Assembly (NCBI RefSeq): GCF_021474405.1 | Contig: NZ_JAKEIO010000004.1 | Coordinates: 1-64,000 of the forward strand | Length of the DNA: 64,000 nucleotides | Reading direction: 5' to 3' | Source of the DNA: [Streptosporangium] indianense | Lineage (GTDB): Bacteria; Actinomycetota; Actinomycetes; Streptomycetales; Streptomycetaceae | Part shown: positions 24,828 to 33,868 of the stretch, in pieces | Numbering within the stretch: position 1 is the stretch's first letter | Layout: every line of letters begins with the position of its first letter | Notes under the pieces: generated by a model | Databases searched by the model: none | Seen by the model: the letters and a program-made list of their open reading frames with translations, nothing else | Told to the model about the DNA's origin: nothing | Program-made: the position numbers and the translations under genes

Positions 24828-27140
24828 TCAGGCGGTCACAGGCCGCGCTCGGTCGCTCGTGGGTTCGAGGCGTACGACGATGCCCTTGGACGTGGGCTGG
24901 TTGCTGATGTCGGCGACGCTGTCCAGCGGCACCAGGACGTTCGTCTCCGGGTAGTAGGCGGCGGCCGACCCCTTGGCGGCGGGGTAGGACACCACCTCGA
25001 AGTTCTCGGCCCGGCGCTCGGAGCCGTCCGCCCACACACTCACCAGGTCCACGTGATCGCCCTGGGCGAGGCCGAGTTCGGTCAGATCGGCGGGATTGAC
25101 GAGCACGACATGGCGGCTGCCGTGGATGCCGCGATAGCGGTCGTTGTTGCTGTAGGGGACGGTGTTCCACTGGTCGTGCGAGCGCAGCGTCTGCAGCAGC
25201 AGATGCCCCTCCGGCGCCCGGGGGACCACGCGTTCGTTGCGGGTGAACAGGGCCTTGCCGACCTTGTTGTTGAAGACGCCCTCGTTGACCGGGTTGGGCA
25301 GTTGGAAGCCCCCGGGGCGGGCCACCCGTGCGTTGAAGTCGTGGAAGCCCGGCACGACGCGGGAGATGCGGTCGCGGATGGTGCCGTAGTCACCCTCGAA
25401 CGTGCTCCAGGGGATGTCCGGCTTGCCGCCCAGGGTGCGGCGGGCGAGCCGACACAGGATGGCGACCTCGCTGAGCAGCAGCGGGGAAGCCGGTTCGAGT
25501 CGGCCCTGGGAGGTGTGCACCTCGCTCATGGAGTTCTCGACGGTGACGAACTGCTCACCGTCGGCCTGGACGTCACGCTCGGTGCGCCCCAGCGTCGGCA
25601 GGATCAGCGCGGTGTCACCGCAGACGGTGTGCGAGCGGTTCAGCTTGGTGGAGATGTGGGCGGTCAGCCGGCATGAGCGCAGCGCCTCCTCGGTGACCTC
25701 GCTGTCGGGAGCGGCACGGACGAAGTTGCCGGCCAGGGCGAGGAAGACCTTGACGCGGCCCTCGCGCATCGCCTTGATCGAGTTCACCGAGTCCAGGCCG
25801 TGCGGGCGCGGCGGGTCGAAACCGAACTCCTTCTGCAGGGCGTCGAGGAAGGTGTCCGGCATCTGCTCCCAGATGCCCATGGTGCGGTCGCCCTGGACGT
25901 TGCTGTGGCCGCGCACCGGGCAGGCGCCGGTGCCGGCACGTCCCAGATTGCCGCGCAGCATCAGGAAGTTCACGATCTCGCGGATGGTGGGCACGCCGTG
26001 CTTGTGCTGAGTGATGCCCATCGCCCAGCAGACGATGACGCGTTCGCTGGTCAGGACCTCGTCACGGACCTTCTCGATCTCCTCGCGGGTCAGTCCGGTC
26101 GCCGTGTGGACGTCCTCCCAGTCCAGGGTGCGGGCGTGCCGGGCGAACTCCTCGAAGCCGGTCGTGTGGGCGTCGATGAAGTCGTGGTCCAGGACGGTGC
26201 CGGGCCGGGCGTCCTCGGCCTCCAGCAGCAGCCGGTTGAGGGCCTGGAACAGGGCGAGGTCGCCGCCGGGCTTGATGTGCAGGAAGCGGTCGGCGATCTG
26301 CGTGCCGCGTCCCACGACCCCGCGCGGCTTCTGCGGGTTCTTGAAGCGCCGCAGCCCGGCCTCCGGCAGCGGGTTGACCGCCACGATGCGGCCGCCGTTG
26401 CGTTTGGCCTCCTCCAGGGCGGAGAGCTGACGCGGGTGGTTGGTGCCCGGGTTCTGCCCGACCAGGAAGATCAGGTCGGCGTGGTGGAGGTCGTCGAGGC
26501 TGACGGTCCCCTTGCCGGTGCCCAGGGTCTCGCTCAGGGCGAAGCCGCTGGACTCGTGGCACATGTTGCTGCAGTCGGGCAGATTGTTGGTGCCGAAGGC
26601 GCGGGCGAAGAGCTGCAGGACGAAGGCGGCCTCGTTGCTGGCGCGTCCGGAGGTGTAGAAGACGGCCTCGTCGGGGGAGGCCAACGCCTTCAACTCCTGC
26701 GCGAGGACGCCCAGGGCGTCGTTCCAGCGGATGGGCTCGTAGTGCTCGGAGCCGGGCCGCTTGATCATCGGCTCGGTGAGCCGGCCCTGCTGGTTGAGCC
26801 ACATGTCGGAGCGTCCGGCGAGGTCGGCAACGCTGTGCTCACGGAAGAAGTCGGCGGTGATCCGGCGCGTGGTGGCCTCGTCGTTGATGTGCTTGGCGCC
26901 GTTCTCGCAGTACTCGTTGCGATGGCGCCGGCCCGGGGGCGGGTCCGCCCACGCGCAGCCGGGGCAGTCGATGCCACCCACCTGGTTCATGGTCAGCAGG
27001 TCCACGCCGGTCTTGCGCGGGGAGGTCTGCTCCAGGGAGTACTCCAACGCGTGCACGACGGCGGGAACACCGGCCGCCCACTTCTTCGGCGGCGTCACGG
27101 AGAGGGTGGTCTCCGGCTCCTCGCCGGGCGGGTTCTGCAT
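24828..27140 (-). CDS. FdhF/YdeP-type molybdopterin oxidoreductase
   Basis: A 770-residue cytosolic molybdenum enzyme of the DMSO-reductase superfamily, the FdhA/YdeP-like alpha subunit. The N-terminal iron-sulfur region has CPGC at 59-62 and a further Cys in EYCENG (78); the molybdopterin domain contains FYTSGRASNEAAF, DCSNMCHESSG and GNLGRAGTGACPVRGHSNVQGDR. The C-terminal molydopterin-binding domain holds YSNNDRYRGIHGSRHVV and PLDSVADISNQPTSKG. Proteins of this group are called formate dehydrogenase or oxidoreductase, but formate activity is often unproven. ATG 27140 was chosen at MQNPPGEEP. An SRPBCC gene lies 49 bp upstream on the same strand and may share the transcript. Confidence 0.92.
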   Translation of the reverse strand: MQNPPGEEPETTLSVTPPKKWAAGVPAVVHALEYSLEQTSPRKTGVDLLTMNQVGGIDCPGCAWADPPPGRRHRNEYCENGAKHINDEATTRRITADFFREHSVADLAGRSDMWLNQQGRLTEPMIKRPGSEHYEPIRWNDALGVLAQELKALASPDEAVFYTSGRASNEAAFVLQLFARAFGTNNLPDCSNMCHESSGFALSETLGTGKGTVSLDDLHHADLIFLVGQNPGTNHPRQLSALEEAKRNGGRIVAVNPLPEAGLRRFKNPQKPRGVVGRGTQIADRFLHIKPGGDLALFQALNRLLLEAEDARPGTVLDHDFIDAHTTGFEEFARHARTLDWEDVHTATGLTREEIEKVRDEVLTSERVIVCWAMGITQHKHGVPTIREIVNFLMLRGNLGRAGTGACPVRGHSNVQGDRTMGIWEQMPDTFLDALQKEFGFDPPRPHGLDSVNSIKAMREGRVKVFLALAGNFVRAAPDSEVTEEALRSCRLTAHISTKLNRSHTVCGDTALILPTLGRTERDVQADGEQFVTVENSMSEVHTSQGRLEPASPLLLSEVAILCRLARRTLGGKPDIPWSTFEGDYGTIRDRISRVVPGFHDFNARVARPGGFQLPNPVNEGVFNNKVGKALFTRNERVVPRAPEGHLLLQTLRSHDQWNTVPYSNNDRYRGIHGSRHVVLVNPADLTELGLAQGDHVDLVSVWADGSERRAENFEVVSYPAAKGSAAAYYPETNVLVPLDSVADISNQPTSKGIVVRLEPTSDRARPVTA

Positions 27141-27189
27141 CGATTCGCCTTTCTCTTGCCGTATCCGGCGGGCGGTGTTCGGTGGCCCG

Positions 27190-27810
27190 TCAGCCGACGG
27201 GCCACTGGGCCACGCGGCTCCTGGGCGGTTCCGGATGGTCGTGCTGCACACGGCCGTTGCGGATGGTGCCCCGCCAGGCCCCGCCCTCCTGCCCCAGTCC
27301 CTCGATGAACTGTTTGAAGTTCACCAGTTCGGCGTTCACGAGCCGGGAGGTCAGCCGGGCGGCCCCGGTGGAGCGCGTGAGCAGCCTCGCCCCTCCCCGC
27401 GGCTCCAGCAGCATCCGGACCGTGATCGCGGTGCCGCCGGACTCCGTCGGCATGAACTCGACTTCCCCTTGGTGGGAAGGGTTCTGCTCCAGACCGCGCC
27501 AGGCCAGGTAGGCGTCCGGGTCCTGCTCCACGATCTCGACCGGGAAGCGGTGCCGCAGGGGCCCGTAGCCGATCGACCAGACGGTGACCGTGGGCCTGAC
27601 CTGCTCGACGCCGCGCACCACGGTCGAGAAGCGCGGGAAGGTCTTGAACTGCGTCCACTGGTTGTACGCCGTCCGCACCGGCACGGCGACCTCGACCGTC
27701 TCCTCGACGTGCCGCTCCCGCAAAGGACGGCGGCGCGTGCCGCCGTCGCCGTCGGCGCGCCTCCCCCGTGGGTTCGGTACGGCCTGCCGGCTGTCGTCTT
27801 CGTGCGCCAT
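27190..27810 (-). CDS. SRPBCC/polyketide cyclase-like protein
   Basis: A 206-residue SRPBCC-fold protein. After a 40-residue charged N-terminus comes VEETVEVAVPVRTAYNQWTQFKTFPRF, the opening strand and helix of the cyclase/dehydrase group, then RGVEQVRPTVTVWSI, and a long C-terminal helix. ATG 27810 (MAHEDDSRQAV) has GGAGAAGAG upstream. It precedes the FdhF-type gene with a 49-bp gap, suggesting an operon; a chaperone or cofactor-binding role for that enzyme is speculation. Confidence 0.82.
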   Translation of the reverse strand: MAHEDDSRQAVPNPRGRRADGDGGTRRRPLRERHVEETVEVAVPVRTAYNQWTQFKTFPRFSTVVRGVEQVRPTVTVWSIGYGPLRHRFPVEIVEQDPDAYLAWRGLEQNPSHQGEVEFMPTESGGTAITVRMLLEPRGGARLLTRSTGAARLTSRLVNAELVNFKQFIEGLGQEGGAWRGTIRNGRVQHDHPEPPRSRVAQWPVG

Positions 27811-28414
27811 CGTGGTCTCTTCTCCGGTGAAGGGGCCGGCGCCCGGGCATCCGGCCCGCCTCGTGCGCCAGGGCTGCTCTTCCGGTTCCCACATCGACCA
27901 CTTCGAGTCCCCCCGATGTCTCCGGCCACCCGCATGCCACCTGCGGGCGGCGCCCTCCGGCCGTCACAAGGACGCGCGTCGAAGGACCCAGTAGCCGGAT
28001 GCGCAGGCCGCGAGCATGACCATGGCGAGGCGCTGCCGCCGGGGGAGCCGCCCCAGTGCCTGCGCCAGGGGCCATGCTCTGCTCGTCCGGCCCGACTACC
28101 TCGGTGGATCGGCCGGCAGACAGACCTGTCCGACCAGGCGTTTGTCGCGGGACACGGAGAACTCCGATTGCTCCTCGTCGGTCAACGGCGAATCTCCCCG
28201 AGCTGTGCTGTCACCTTTCGTACGCACAGCTGGGGCGGCGCGCGCGGTTGCCACTGCGTCGGCTGGTGGCACGTCCGTGAGATGAAAGAGGCCCGCGCGC
28301 CACTCCTCGGCGCGCGGGCAACCGCCTTCACTCACTACACGGGGGCGGGGCTACGATCCCTCAACGTCTAGCGGTTGGCGATGTGAGGCCGCGCCGGAGC
28401 CTGGGCCGTGGGCG
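27811..28414. other. Non-coding stretch with a hairpin
   Basis: No convincing gene is seen in 600 bp. A perfect 11-bp stem, 28291-28301 with 28309-28319 around a 7-base loop, lies near its right end and could terminate the aldehyde dehydrogenase transcript coming from the right. A 19-codon minus-strand frame starting at 28022 encodes a short hydrophobic peptide but is too short to call. Confidence 0.45.
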
Positions 28415-29737
28415 TCAGTGCAGCGGCTTGTCGAGGACCGCCTTGCGGTGACTGAAGGTCTCGATGGAGTAGCGGCCGTGGTAGTTGCCCATGCCGCTCT
28501 CTCCCACCCCGCCGAACGGCAGGTCGGAGACGGTGAGATGGGCGAGCGGCAGGCCGTAACCCAGGCCGCCCGAGGAGGTCTCGTCGGCGAACCGGCGCCG
28601 CGTCTCGTCGGAGTCGGTGAAGACGTACAGGGCGAGCGGCTTGTCCCGGTCGTTGACGAAGCCGATCGCCTCGTCGATGCCGGGGACGGTGACGATCGGG
28701 AGGATGGGGCCGAAGATCTCCTCGCGCATGACGGGTGCGTCAGGGGCGACGTCCGCGAGGACGGTGGGTGCGATGTACCTCGTGGAACGGTCGCTCGTGC
28801 CGCCCACCACGGTGCGACCGGAGTCGAGCAGGCCGGTGAGCCGGTCGAAGTGCCGTTCGTTGATGATCCGGCCGTACTCGCCGGACGCGGCCGGGTCGCT
28901 GCCGTACAGCGCCTTCACGGCGTTCGCCAACAGCGGCTCCAGAGCCGCCGCGGTCTCCGGATCGGTCAGGACGTAGTCCGGGGCCACGCAGGTCTGTCCG
29001 GCGTTGAGGAACTTGCCGCGGGCCAACCGGTCCGCGACGACGGCCAGGTCGGCGTCGCGGTCCACGAAGGCCGGTGATTTGCCGCCCAGTTCGAGGGTGA
29101 CCGGGGTGAGGTGCTCGGCGGCCGCGCGCATCACGATCCGGCCGACCGTGCCGTTGCCGGTGTAGAAGATGTGGTCGAAGCGTTCCGCCAGCAGGGCCGT
29201 GGTCTCGGGAACCCCGCCCTGCACCACGGCGACCGCGTCGGTGTCGAGGTACGCCGGCAGCAGCCGGGCCAGCACCGCGGAGGTGGCGGGGGCCAGCTCG
29301 CTGGGCTTGGCGACCACCGCGTTGCCGGCGGCCAGGGCACCGACCACGGGAGCGAGCAGCAGCTGCGCCGGGTAGTTCCAGGGCGCGATGACGAGGACGA
29401 CACCCAGGGGGTCGTACTGCGTCCAGACCGTCACGTCGGTGCCGAGGTGAGCCGGGGACGGAGCGGGCTCCGGCCGCAGCCAGCCGGCGAGGTGATCGAG
29501 GGTGTGGTCGATCTCGCGGACGGTGAAGTCGATCTCGGTGCGGAAGGCCTCCGTGGCGCTCTTGCCCAGGTCGGCATGGAGGGCGGCGGCCAGGTCCGTG
29601 CCCTTCTCGGTGAGCATGTCGCGCAGTCGGCGCAACTGGGCCACGCGCCACTCGGCGGGCTTGGTCCGACCGGTGCGGAAGGTCGCGCGCAGGCGGGCGA
29701 CGACGTCGGCGGGCTGCTCAGGGACGGAGTGATTCAC
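28415..29737 (-). CDS. Aldehyde dehydrogenase (class-3/coniferyl type)
   Basis: A 440-residue NAD(P)+-dependent aldehyde dehydrogenase. Catalytic residues are visible: Asn121 in APWNYP, Glu216 in LELGGK and the nucleophile Cys250 in [11 protein letters not shown]. The short length and [18 protein letters not shown] with [12 protein letters not shown] near the end place it in the class-3/coniferyl aldehyde group, which acts on medium-chain or aromatic aldehydes. ATG 29737 ([11 protein letters not shown]) is the natural start. It stands alone, with a hairpin beyond its end at 28291-28319. Confidence 0.92.
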   Translation of the reverse strand: MNHSVPEQPADVVARLRATFRTGRTKPAEWRVAQLRRLRDMLTEKGTDLAAALHADLGKSATEAFRTEIDFTVREIDHTLDHLAGWLRPEPAPSPAHLGTDVTVWTQYDPLGVVLVIAPWNYPAQLLLAPVVGALAAGNAVVAKPSELAPATSAVLARLLPAYLDTDAVAVVQGGVPETTALLAERFDHIFYTGNGTVGRIVMRAAAEHLTPVTLELGGKSPAFVDRDADLAVVADRLARGKFLNAGQTCVAPDYVLTDPETAAALEPLLANAVKALYGSDPAASGEYGRIINERHFDRLTGLLDSGRTVVGGTSDRSTRYIAPTVLADVAPDAPVMREEIFGPILPIVTVPGIDEAIGFVNDRDKPLALYVFTDSDETRRRFADETSSGGLGYGLPLAHLTVSDLPFGGVGESGMGNYHGRYSIETFSHRKAVLDKPLH

Positions 29738-29927
29738 GGGTACCTCACAGGCTGGCAGTCAGATGTATATGCCAACCATTTGCCCGCTCGTCTGCATTCC
29801 ATCGTCTTGGACGCCGCATTCGTGCCGTGTGTCACAGCGGGGCGGTCGGTGACTGTCGGCTGTGCGTCCGTTACGTGCCGTAGGACGCTGTCGGCATTCT
29901 GCCCGTGCGGCACCGGTCGGGCGGGGT

Positions 29928-29958
29928 GGGTGTCGGGAACCGTCGGGTCCCGACACCC
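29928..29958 (-). terminator. Hairpin after the cyclophilin gene
   Basis: Arms 29928-29938 and 29948-29958 form a perfect 11-bp stem with a 9-base loop, 10 bp past the stop of the minus-strand cyclophilin gene. Confidence 0.7.
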
Positions 29959-29968
29959 TGCGCTGAGG

Positions 29969-30466
29969 TCAGAGAGCGCCGCTGTCGGCGATGGTGATGG
30001 TGGCCGAGGTGCGGCCGGACCGGGAGCCGTAGCTCTCGATCTTCCGGACGACTTCCATGCTGCTCTCGTCGGCGACCTCACCGAACACGACGTGCTTGCC
30101 GTCGAGCCACGGCGTCGCGATCGTGGTGATGAAGAACTGCGAGCCGTTGGTGTTCGGCCCGGCGTTGGCCATGGAGAGCTGGCCCGGCTTGGTGTGCCTG
30201 AGCGTGAAGTTCTCGTCGGCGAACTTCTCGCCGTAGATGCTCTTGCCGCCCGTGCCGTCGCCGCGGGTGAAGTCGCCGCCCTGGAGCATGAACTCCGGGA
30301 TGACGCGGTGGAAGGACGAGCCCTTGTAGCCGAAGCCCTTCTCGCCGGTCGCCAGTGCGCGGAAGTTCTCCACGGTCTTGGGGGCGACGTCGTCGAACAG
30401 GTCCAGGTTGATCCGGCCGGCGGGGACGTCGTCGATGGTGATGTCGAAAAATACCTTGATAGTCAT
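29969..30466 (-). CDS. Peptidyl-prolyl cis-trans isomerase, cyclophilin type
   Basis: A 165-residue single-domain cytosolic cyclophilin that speeds proline isomerisation in protein folding. All family blocks are present: [30 protein letters not shown] (active-site Arg/Phe), [17 protein letters not shown] and [12 protein letters not shown] (with the cyclosporin-site Trp). It is the eukaryote-like cyclophilin A subtype common in Streptomyces. ATG 30466 is the only sensible start. Confidence 0.96.
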   Translation of the reverse strand: MTIKVFFDITIDDVPAGRINLDLFDDVAPKTVENFRALATGEKGFGYKGSSFHRVIPEFMLQGGDFTRGDGTGGKSIYGEKFADENFTLRHTKPGQLSMANAGPNTNGSQFFITTIATPWLDGKHVVFGEVADESSMEVVRKIESYGSRSGRTSATITIADSGAL

Positions 30467-30585
30467 GTGCCCATCTTGACACTTGACGCTCTCCGGCCCC
30501 GCCGGGGACCCCCGCCGACCCCGTCGCTTCGCCCGCGGCGCGCGTCCGTGGTGCGATGGAACCGGGGGCGGAAAGGAGAGCGATC

Positions 30586-31560
30586 ATGTCCGCAGCGAAG
30601 CGAACTGGTGTCGCCGCCTCGGTGTCGGTCCGCCCGCTGAGCGAGCCGGATCTGGACAGGGCGGACGCGATCTTCAGGGTCGCCTTCGGGACCTTTCTCG
30701 GAGCCCCTGAGCCGGAGACGTTCTTCGGGACCGTCGACTACGTCCGCACCCGCTGGGCGGCAGATCCGCACGCCGCATTCGCTGCGACCGTCGAGGGCGA
30801 GGTCGTCGGGTCGAACTTCGCCGCCGACTGGGGCAGCGTCGGGTTCTTCGGCCCGCTGACCATACGTCCGGATCTGTGGGACCAGGGCATCGGCAGGCGC
30901 CTCATGGAACCGGTCCTGGCCTGCTTCGACACCTGGGAGAACCGCCACCGCGGCCTGTTCACCTTCTCGCACAGCCCCAAGCACCTCGAGTTCTACCGCC
31001 GGTACGGTTTCTGGCCCCGATTCCTCACAGCCGTCATGAAGAAGCAGGTCGCAGCAGGCACGCCAGTGAGCGGCCGCAGGCTCTACGGCGAGCTGACCGC
31101 CGCCGAGCGGCGCGAGGCACTGAGCGTCGGTCGCGCACTGACGGGGGCCGTGTACGAGGGCCTGAGCCTGGACCGGGAGATCGAGGCGACACAGGCGCAG
31201 GGCCTCGGTGACACCCTCCTCCTCGAGGGCGCCGACTCCGGCCTCGACTCTCTGGCCGTCTGCCACTGCGGAGCGGGGTCGGAGGCCGGTGAGGACGTGT
31301 GCTTCGTCAAGTTCGGCGCCGTACGGCCTGGCCCGGGCGCCGCGGACCGGTTCGAGCGACTGCTGGACGCGTGTGAGCAGTTGGCCACCGAGAAGGGGCT
31401 GGGGCAGCTGGACGCCGGAGTGAACCTGGCCCGCCAGGACGCCTACCGGCGTATGGTCGACCGCGGGTTCCGTACCCAACTGCAAGGCGTGACCATGCAC
31501 AAGCCCAACGAACCCGGTTACAGCCACCCGGACGCCTACGTGATCGACGACTGGCGCTGA
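30586..31560 (+). CDS. GNAT family N-acetyltransferase
   Basis: A 324-residue protein with an N-terminal GNAT domain (about 14-150: VRPLSEPDLDRADAIF, GPLTIRPDLWDQGIGRRLM as the acetyl-CoA loop, LEFYRRYGFWPRF) and a second, less conserved GNAT-like half (about 170-320, ending DAYRRMVDRGFRTQLQGVTM). Substrate is unknown. ATG 30586 follows GGAAAGGAGAG with good spacing. It is divergent from the cyclophilin gene, with 119 bp between the starts. Confidence 0.88.
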   Translation: MSAAKRTGVAASVSVRPLSEPDLDRADAIFRVAFGTFLGAPEPETFFGTVDYVRTRWAADPHAAFAATVEGEVVGSNFAADWGSVGFFGPLTIRPDLWDQGIGRRLMEPVLACFDTWENRHRGLFTFSHSPKHLEFYRRYGFWPRFLTAVMKKQVAAGTPVSGRRLYGELTAAERREALSVGRALTGAVYEGLSLDREIEATQAQGLGDTLLLEGADSGLDSLAVCHCGAGSEAGEDVCFVKFGAVRPGPGAADRFERLLDACEQLATEKGLGQLDAGVNLARQDAYRRMVDRGFRTQLQGVTMHKPNEPGYSHPDAYVIDDWR

Positions 31561-31602
31561 GGGGCTCCGCGTCGAACGACAGCACGTTGAGAAGGTGACC
31601 AG

Positions 31603-31950
31603 CTAACTCTGCTGTCCGAACACCTCCCGCCACCCACCGGGCACCAGGCCCGATTCGTACGCCACCACCACCGCTTCGGCCCTGCTGTCCAAGTCCGGCT
31701 TGGCCACGGTGCGGTCGAGGTAGGTCTTGACGGTGGCCTCGCTCATGTAGAGGTGATCGGCGATCTCCACGTTGGACAGCCCGCGTGCGATCAGTCCCAG
31801 GGCCTCCGGCTCGCGGGAGGTCAACGCGTACAGGTCCGCAGGCTGTTCGCCGGCACTCTGGCGTGCGTACGCCTCGACGAGGCGGCGGGTGACGCCGGGC
31901 GCGAAGAGCGCGGCACGGCCGTACGCCGTGGGCCTCGATCGCGGGATCAC
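31603..31950 (-). pseudogene. LuxR/NarL-type regulator remnant (HTH only)
   Basis: The frame reads LFAPGVTRRLVEAYAR then LTSREPEALGLIARGLSNVEIADHLYMSEATVKTYLDR, the linker and helix-turn-helix of a NarL-type response regulator. The receiver domain with its phospho-Asp is missing, and conserved residues are worn: SREPEAL for the usual EREREVL, and TYLDRTVAKPDL for the usual T-V-x-LL-K-L. The upstream part of the frame has no receiver character. It is probably a decayed 3' fragment, though a short stand-alone regulator is conceivable. Confidence 0.65.
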
Positions 31951-32175
31951 GTCAGGACTCCACCGCACTGCCGGTGCCGGGCATCGCGTCCTGCATCCTG
32001 CTTGCCGCGCGTATCGAGACACAGGTGTGGCTGCGCGGACTGGGCCATCGGCGCCGTGCTCGGCGCGGTCACCGCGCCCTGCGGCGGCACAGAACAGCCG
32101 GCAGGGACGGTGACGCGCCTGCCGGCTGAACGGGTGCGGGGCCGCTCCGAGCCCTCGCGGGGCGGCTCACCTGCC

Positions 32176-32361
32176 TCAGTCGCCCGCAGAGCGCCCCTCG
32201 AAGTCCCGCCGCACAGCTGCACCTTCGTCTTCGACCAGTCCGCCCCCGGAGGGGAGGTCCAGCACCGCGCCGCAGCGGCTGCACAGCTTCCCGTCCTCGG
32301 CCGGCGTGCCGCACGCCTTGCAGAACCGATTGCCCTGCTCGTTCTCAATCCCCTGCGTCAT
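32176..32361 (-). CDS. Small zinc-ribbon protein
   Basis: A 61-residue protein with one treble-clef-like zinc ribbon: CKAC and CSRC pairs at about 14-17 and 27-30 (FCKACGTPAEDGKLCSRCG). The remainder is acidic and polar. ATG 32361 has GGAG with 4-base spacing. Function is unknown; such ribbons often mediate protein or nucleic-acid contacts. Moderate confidence owing to size. Confidence 0.55.
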   Translation of the reverse strand: MTQGIENEQGNRFCKACGTPAEDGKLCSRCGAVLDLPSGGGLVEDEGAAVRRDFEGRSAGD

Positions 32362-32547
32362 GACTCTCCGAAAGCAGCTTGGAAGTGTTGGGTTCACAGC
32401 GGGGTACCCATGGCGCCGGAGTCGATTCCGTGATCGACCGGCCGGCCGACCGGCCGCGCTGCGGCGGCCATGCCCTCCCGAGCGGTGAACCGGGCAGGGC
32501 GGCGAGGATGCCCGTCCGGCGGGTGTGCCGGCTGCCGACCCGACCTT

Positions 32548-33669
32548 TCAGCCCCCGACGACTCCCCGATCCAGCGCGGTGCTGCGTCTCAGTGCGAGAG
32601 CCGCGATGTCGTCCTCGAGCCGTCCGCCGCTGTGCCGGAGCAGATCCCGGTGCAGATGGTCCAGCAGCTCGCGGGGGTGTTCGGGGTCCTGCCGCCGCAT
32701 CCAGTCCGGCAGCGGGAAGAAGCGGCCCGTGTGGTCCCGGGTCTCCGATACGCCGTCCGTGTAGAGCAGCAGCTGCTCACCCGGGGCGAAGGCGACGACG
32801 TCGACCCAGTAGCGGTCACCGATCAGCCCTGCGAGGTTGAGCGGTGGGGAGGGGAGGGAGGGCTCCAGGACCCGGACCTCCCCGCAGCACGCGATCAGCG
32901 GTGGGGGATGTCCGCAGTTCAGAAGCCGAATCCGGCCGCCGCCGTGCGGGATCTCGGCGAGGAGAGCGGTGGCGAAGTGCTCGGGCTGGTCGGCCACGGG
33001 GAAGGCGGCACTGTGACGTATGACGGTGGTCTCCAGGCGGTGGACGATGCCCTGCAGGTCGGGCTCGTCGTAGGCGGCCTCCCGGAAGCAGCTGATCACC
33101 GCCGACGCCGCCCCGACGGCGGACAGGCCCTTGCCCCGCACGTCACCGATGAGCAGCCGGACCCCGTACGGCGTACCGATCGCTTCGTAGAAGTCGCCGC
33201 CGATCCGGGCCTGCTCCTGGGCCGCCAGGTACAGCGACTCGATCTCGACGCCCGCGATGTGGCGTGGCAGCGGTCGAAGCAGCACTTTCTGGGCCGCGTC
33301 CGCGACGAGCCTGACCTGGAACAGCGTCTCCTCCCGCTGAAGTCGGACATGGCTGCCGTACGCGGCCGCCAGGGTGACCGCGATGATCGCGGCCGATGTG
33401 TACGGCGTCCCCAGGTCGGTGTGGAAGAGGCTGAGGACGATCATGAGCACGAGGCAGAACGCCCCCAGCAGCATGGTGGGGATCACGGGCCACATCGCGG
33501 CCGCGAGGGCGGGCGCGGCGGGCAGGAGGCGGCTGAACGCGATCTCCCTGGGGGTGGAGAACGCCAGGGCGGCGATGAGAACGGTCAGGACCAGGGGCGC
33601 CAATCGGGCAGCTTCCCATCGGCCGCTGTAGGCGGGGCGATGGCGCCACTGCCGTGCAGACGTGATCAC
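32548..33669 (-). CDS. Membrane-bound SpoIIE-type PP2C phosphatase
   Basis: A 373-residue protein with an N-terminal membrane part (three or four helices, about 22-110) and a SpoIIE-type PP2C phosphatase domain (about 140-360). Metal-binding motifs are visible: ARIGGDFYEA (first Asp), LLIGDVRGKGLSAV, LLLYTDGVSE and LEDDIAALALR. It would dephosphorylate an anti-anti-sigma factor in a partner-switching module. GTG 33669 starts MITSARQWRHR. It is divergent from a larger multidomain phosphatase of the same family 200 bp away. Confidence 0.92.
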   Translation of the reverse strand: MITSARQWRHRPAYSGRWEAARLAPLVLTVLIAALAFSTPREIAFSRLLPAAPALAAAMWPVIPTMLLGAFCLVLMIVLSLFHTDLGTPYTSAAIIAVTLAAAYGSHVRLQREETLFQVRLVADAAQKVLLRPLPRHIAGVEIESLYLAAQEQARIGGDFYEAIGTPYGVRLLIGDVRGKGLSAVGAASAVISCFREAAYDEPDLQGIVHRLETTVIRHSAAFPVADQPEHFATALLAEIPHGGGRIRLLNCGHPPPLIACCGEVRVLEPSLPSPPLNLAGLIGDRYWVDVVAFAPGEQLLLYTDGVSETRDHTGRFFPLPDWMRRQDPEHPRELLDHLHRDLLRHSGGRLEDDIAALALRRSTALDRGVVGG

Positions 33670-33868
33670 AAAAGCATCTTATCGGTCTAATCGGACACGC
33701 GGGGTGGAAGGATCATGCGCGCACGAGAATGTGCTGCGAGTGGCCGGTTTTCTAGGGGGTGAGGCCCCCATGCAGCGCGGTCGCGCAGCCGCACGGACAC
33801 CCGGGGTCGACCGAACGAGGGGTCGGCGCGCCCTGGCCACTTGGGATCACCGGTGTTAGAAAGGTCGC

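Noticed and set aside
24828..27308. Plus-strand frames opposite the FdhF-type gene (up to 536 codons)
   Set aside because: Mirror frames of a recognised gene; low-complexity composition.
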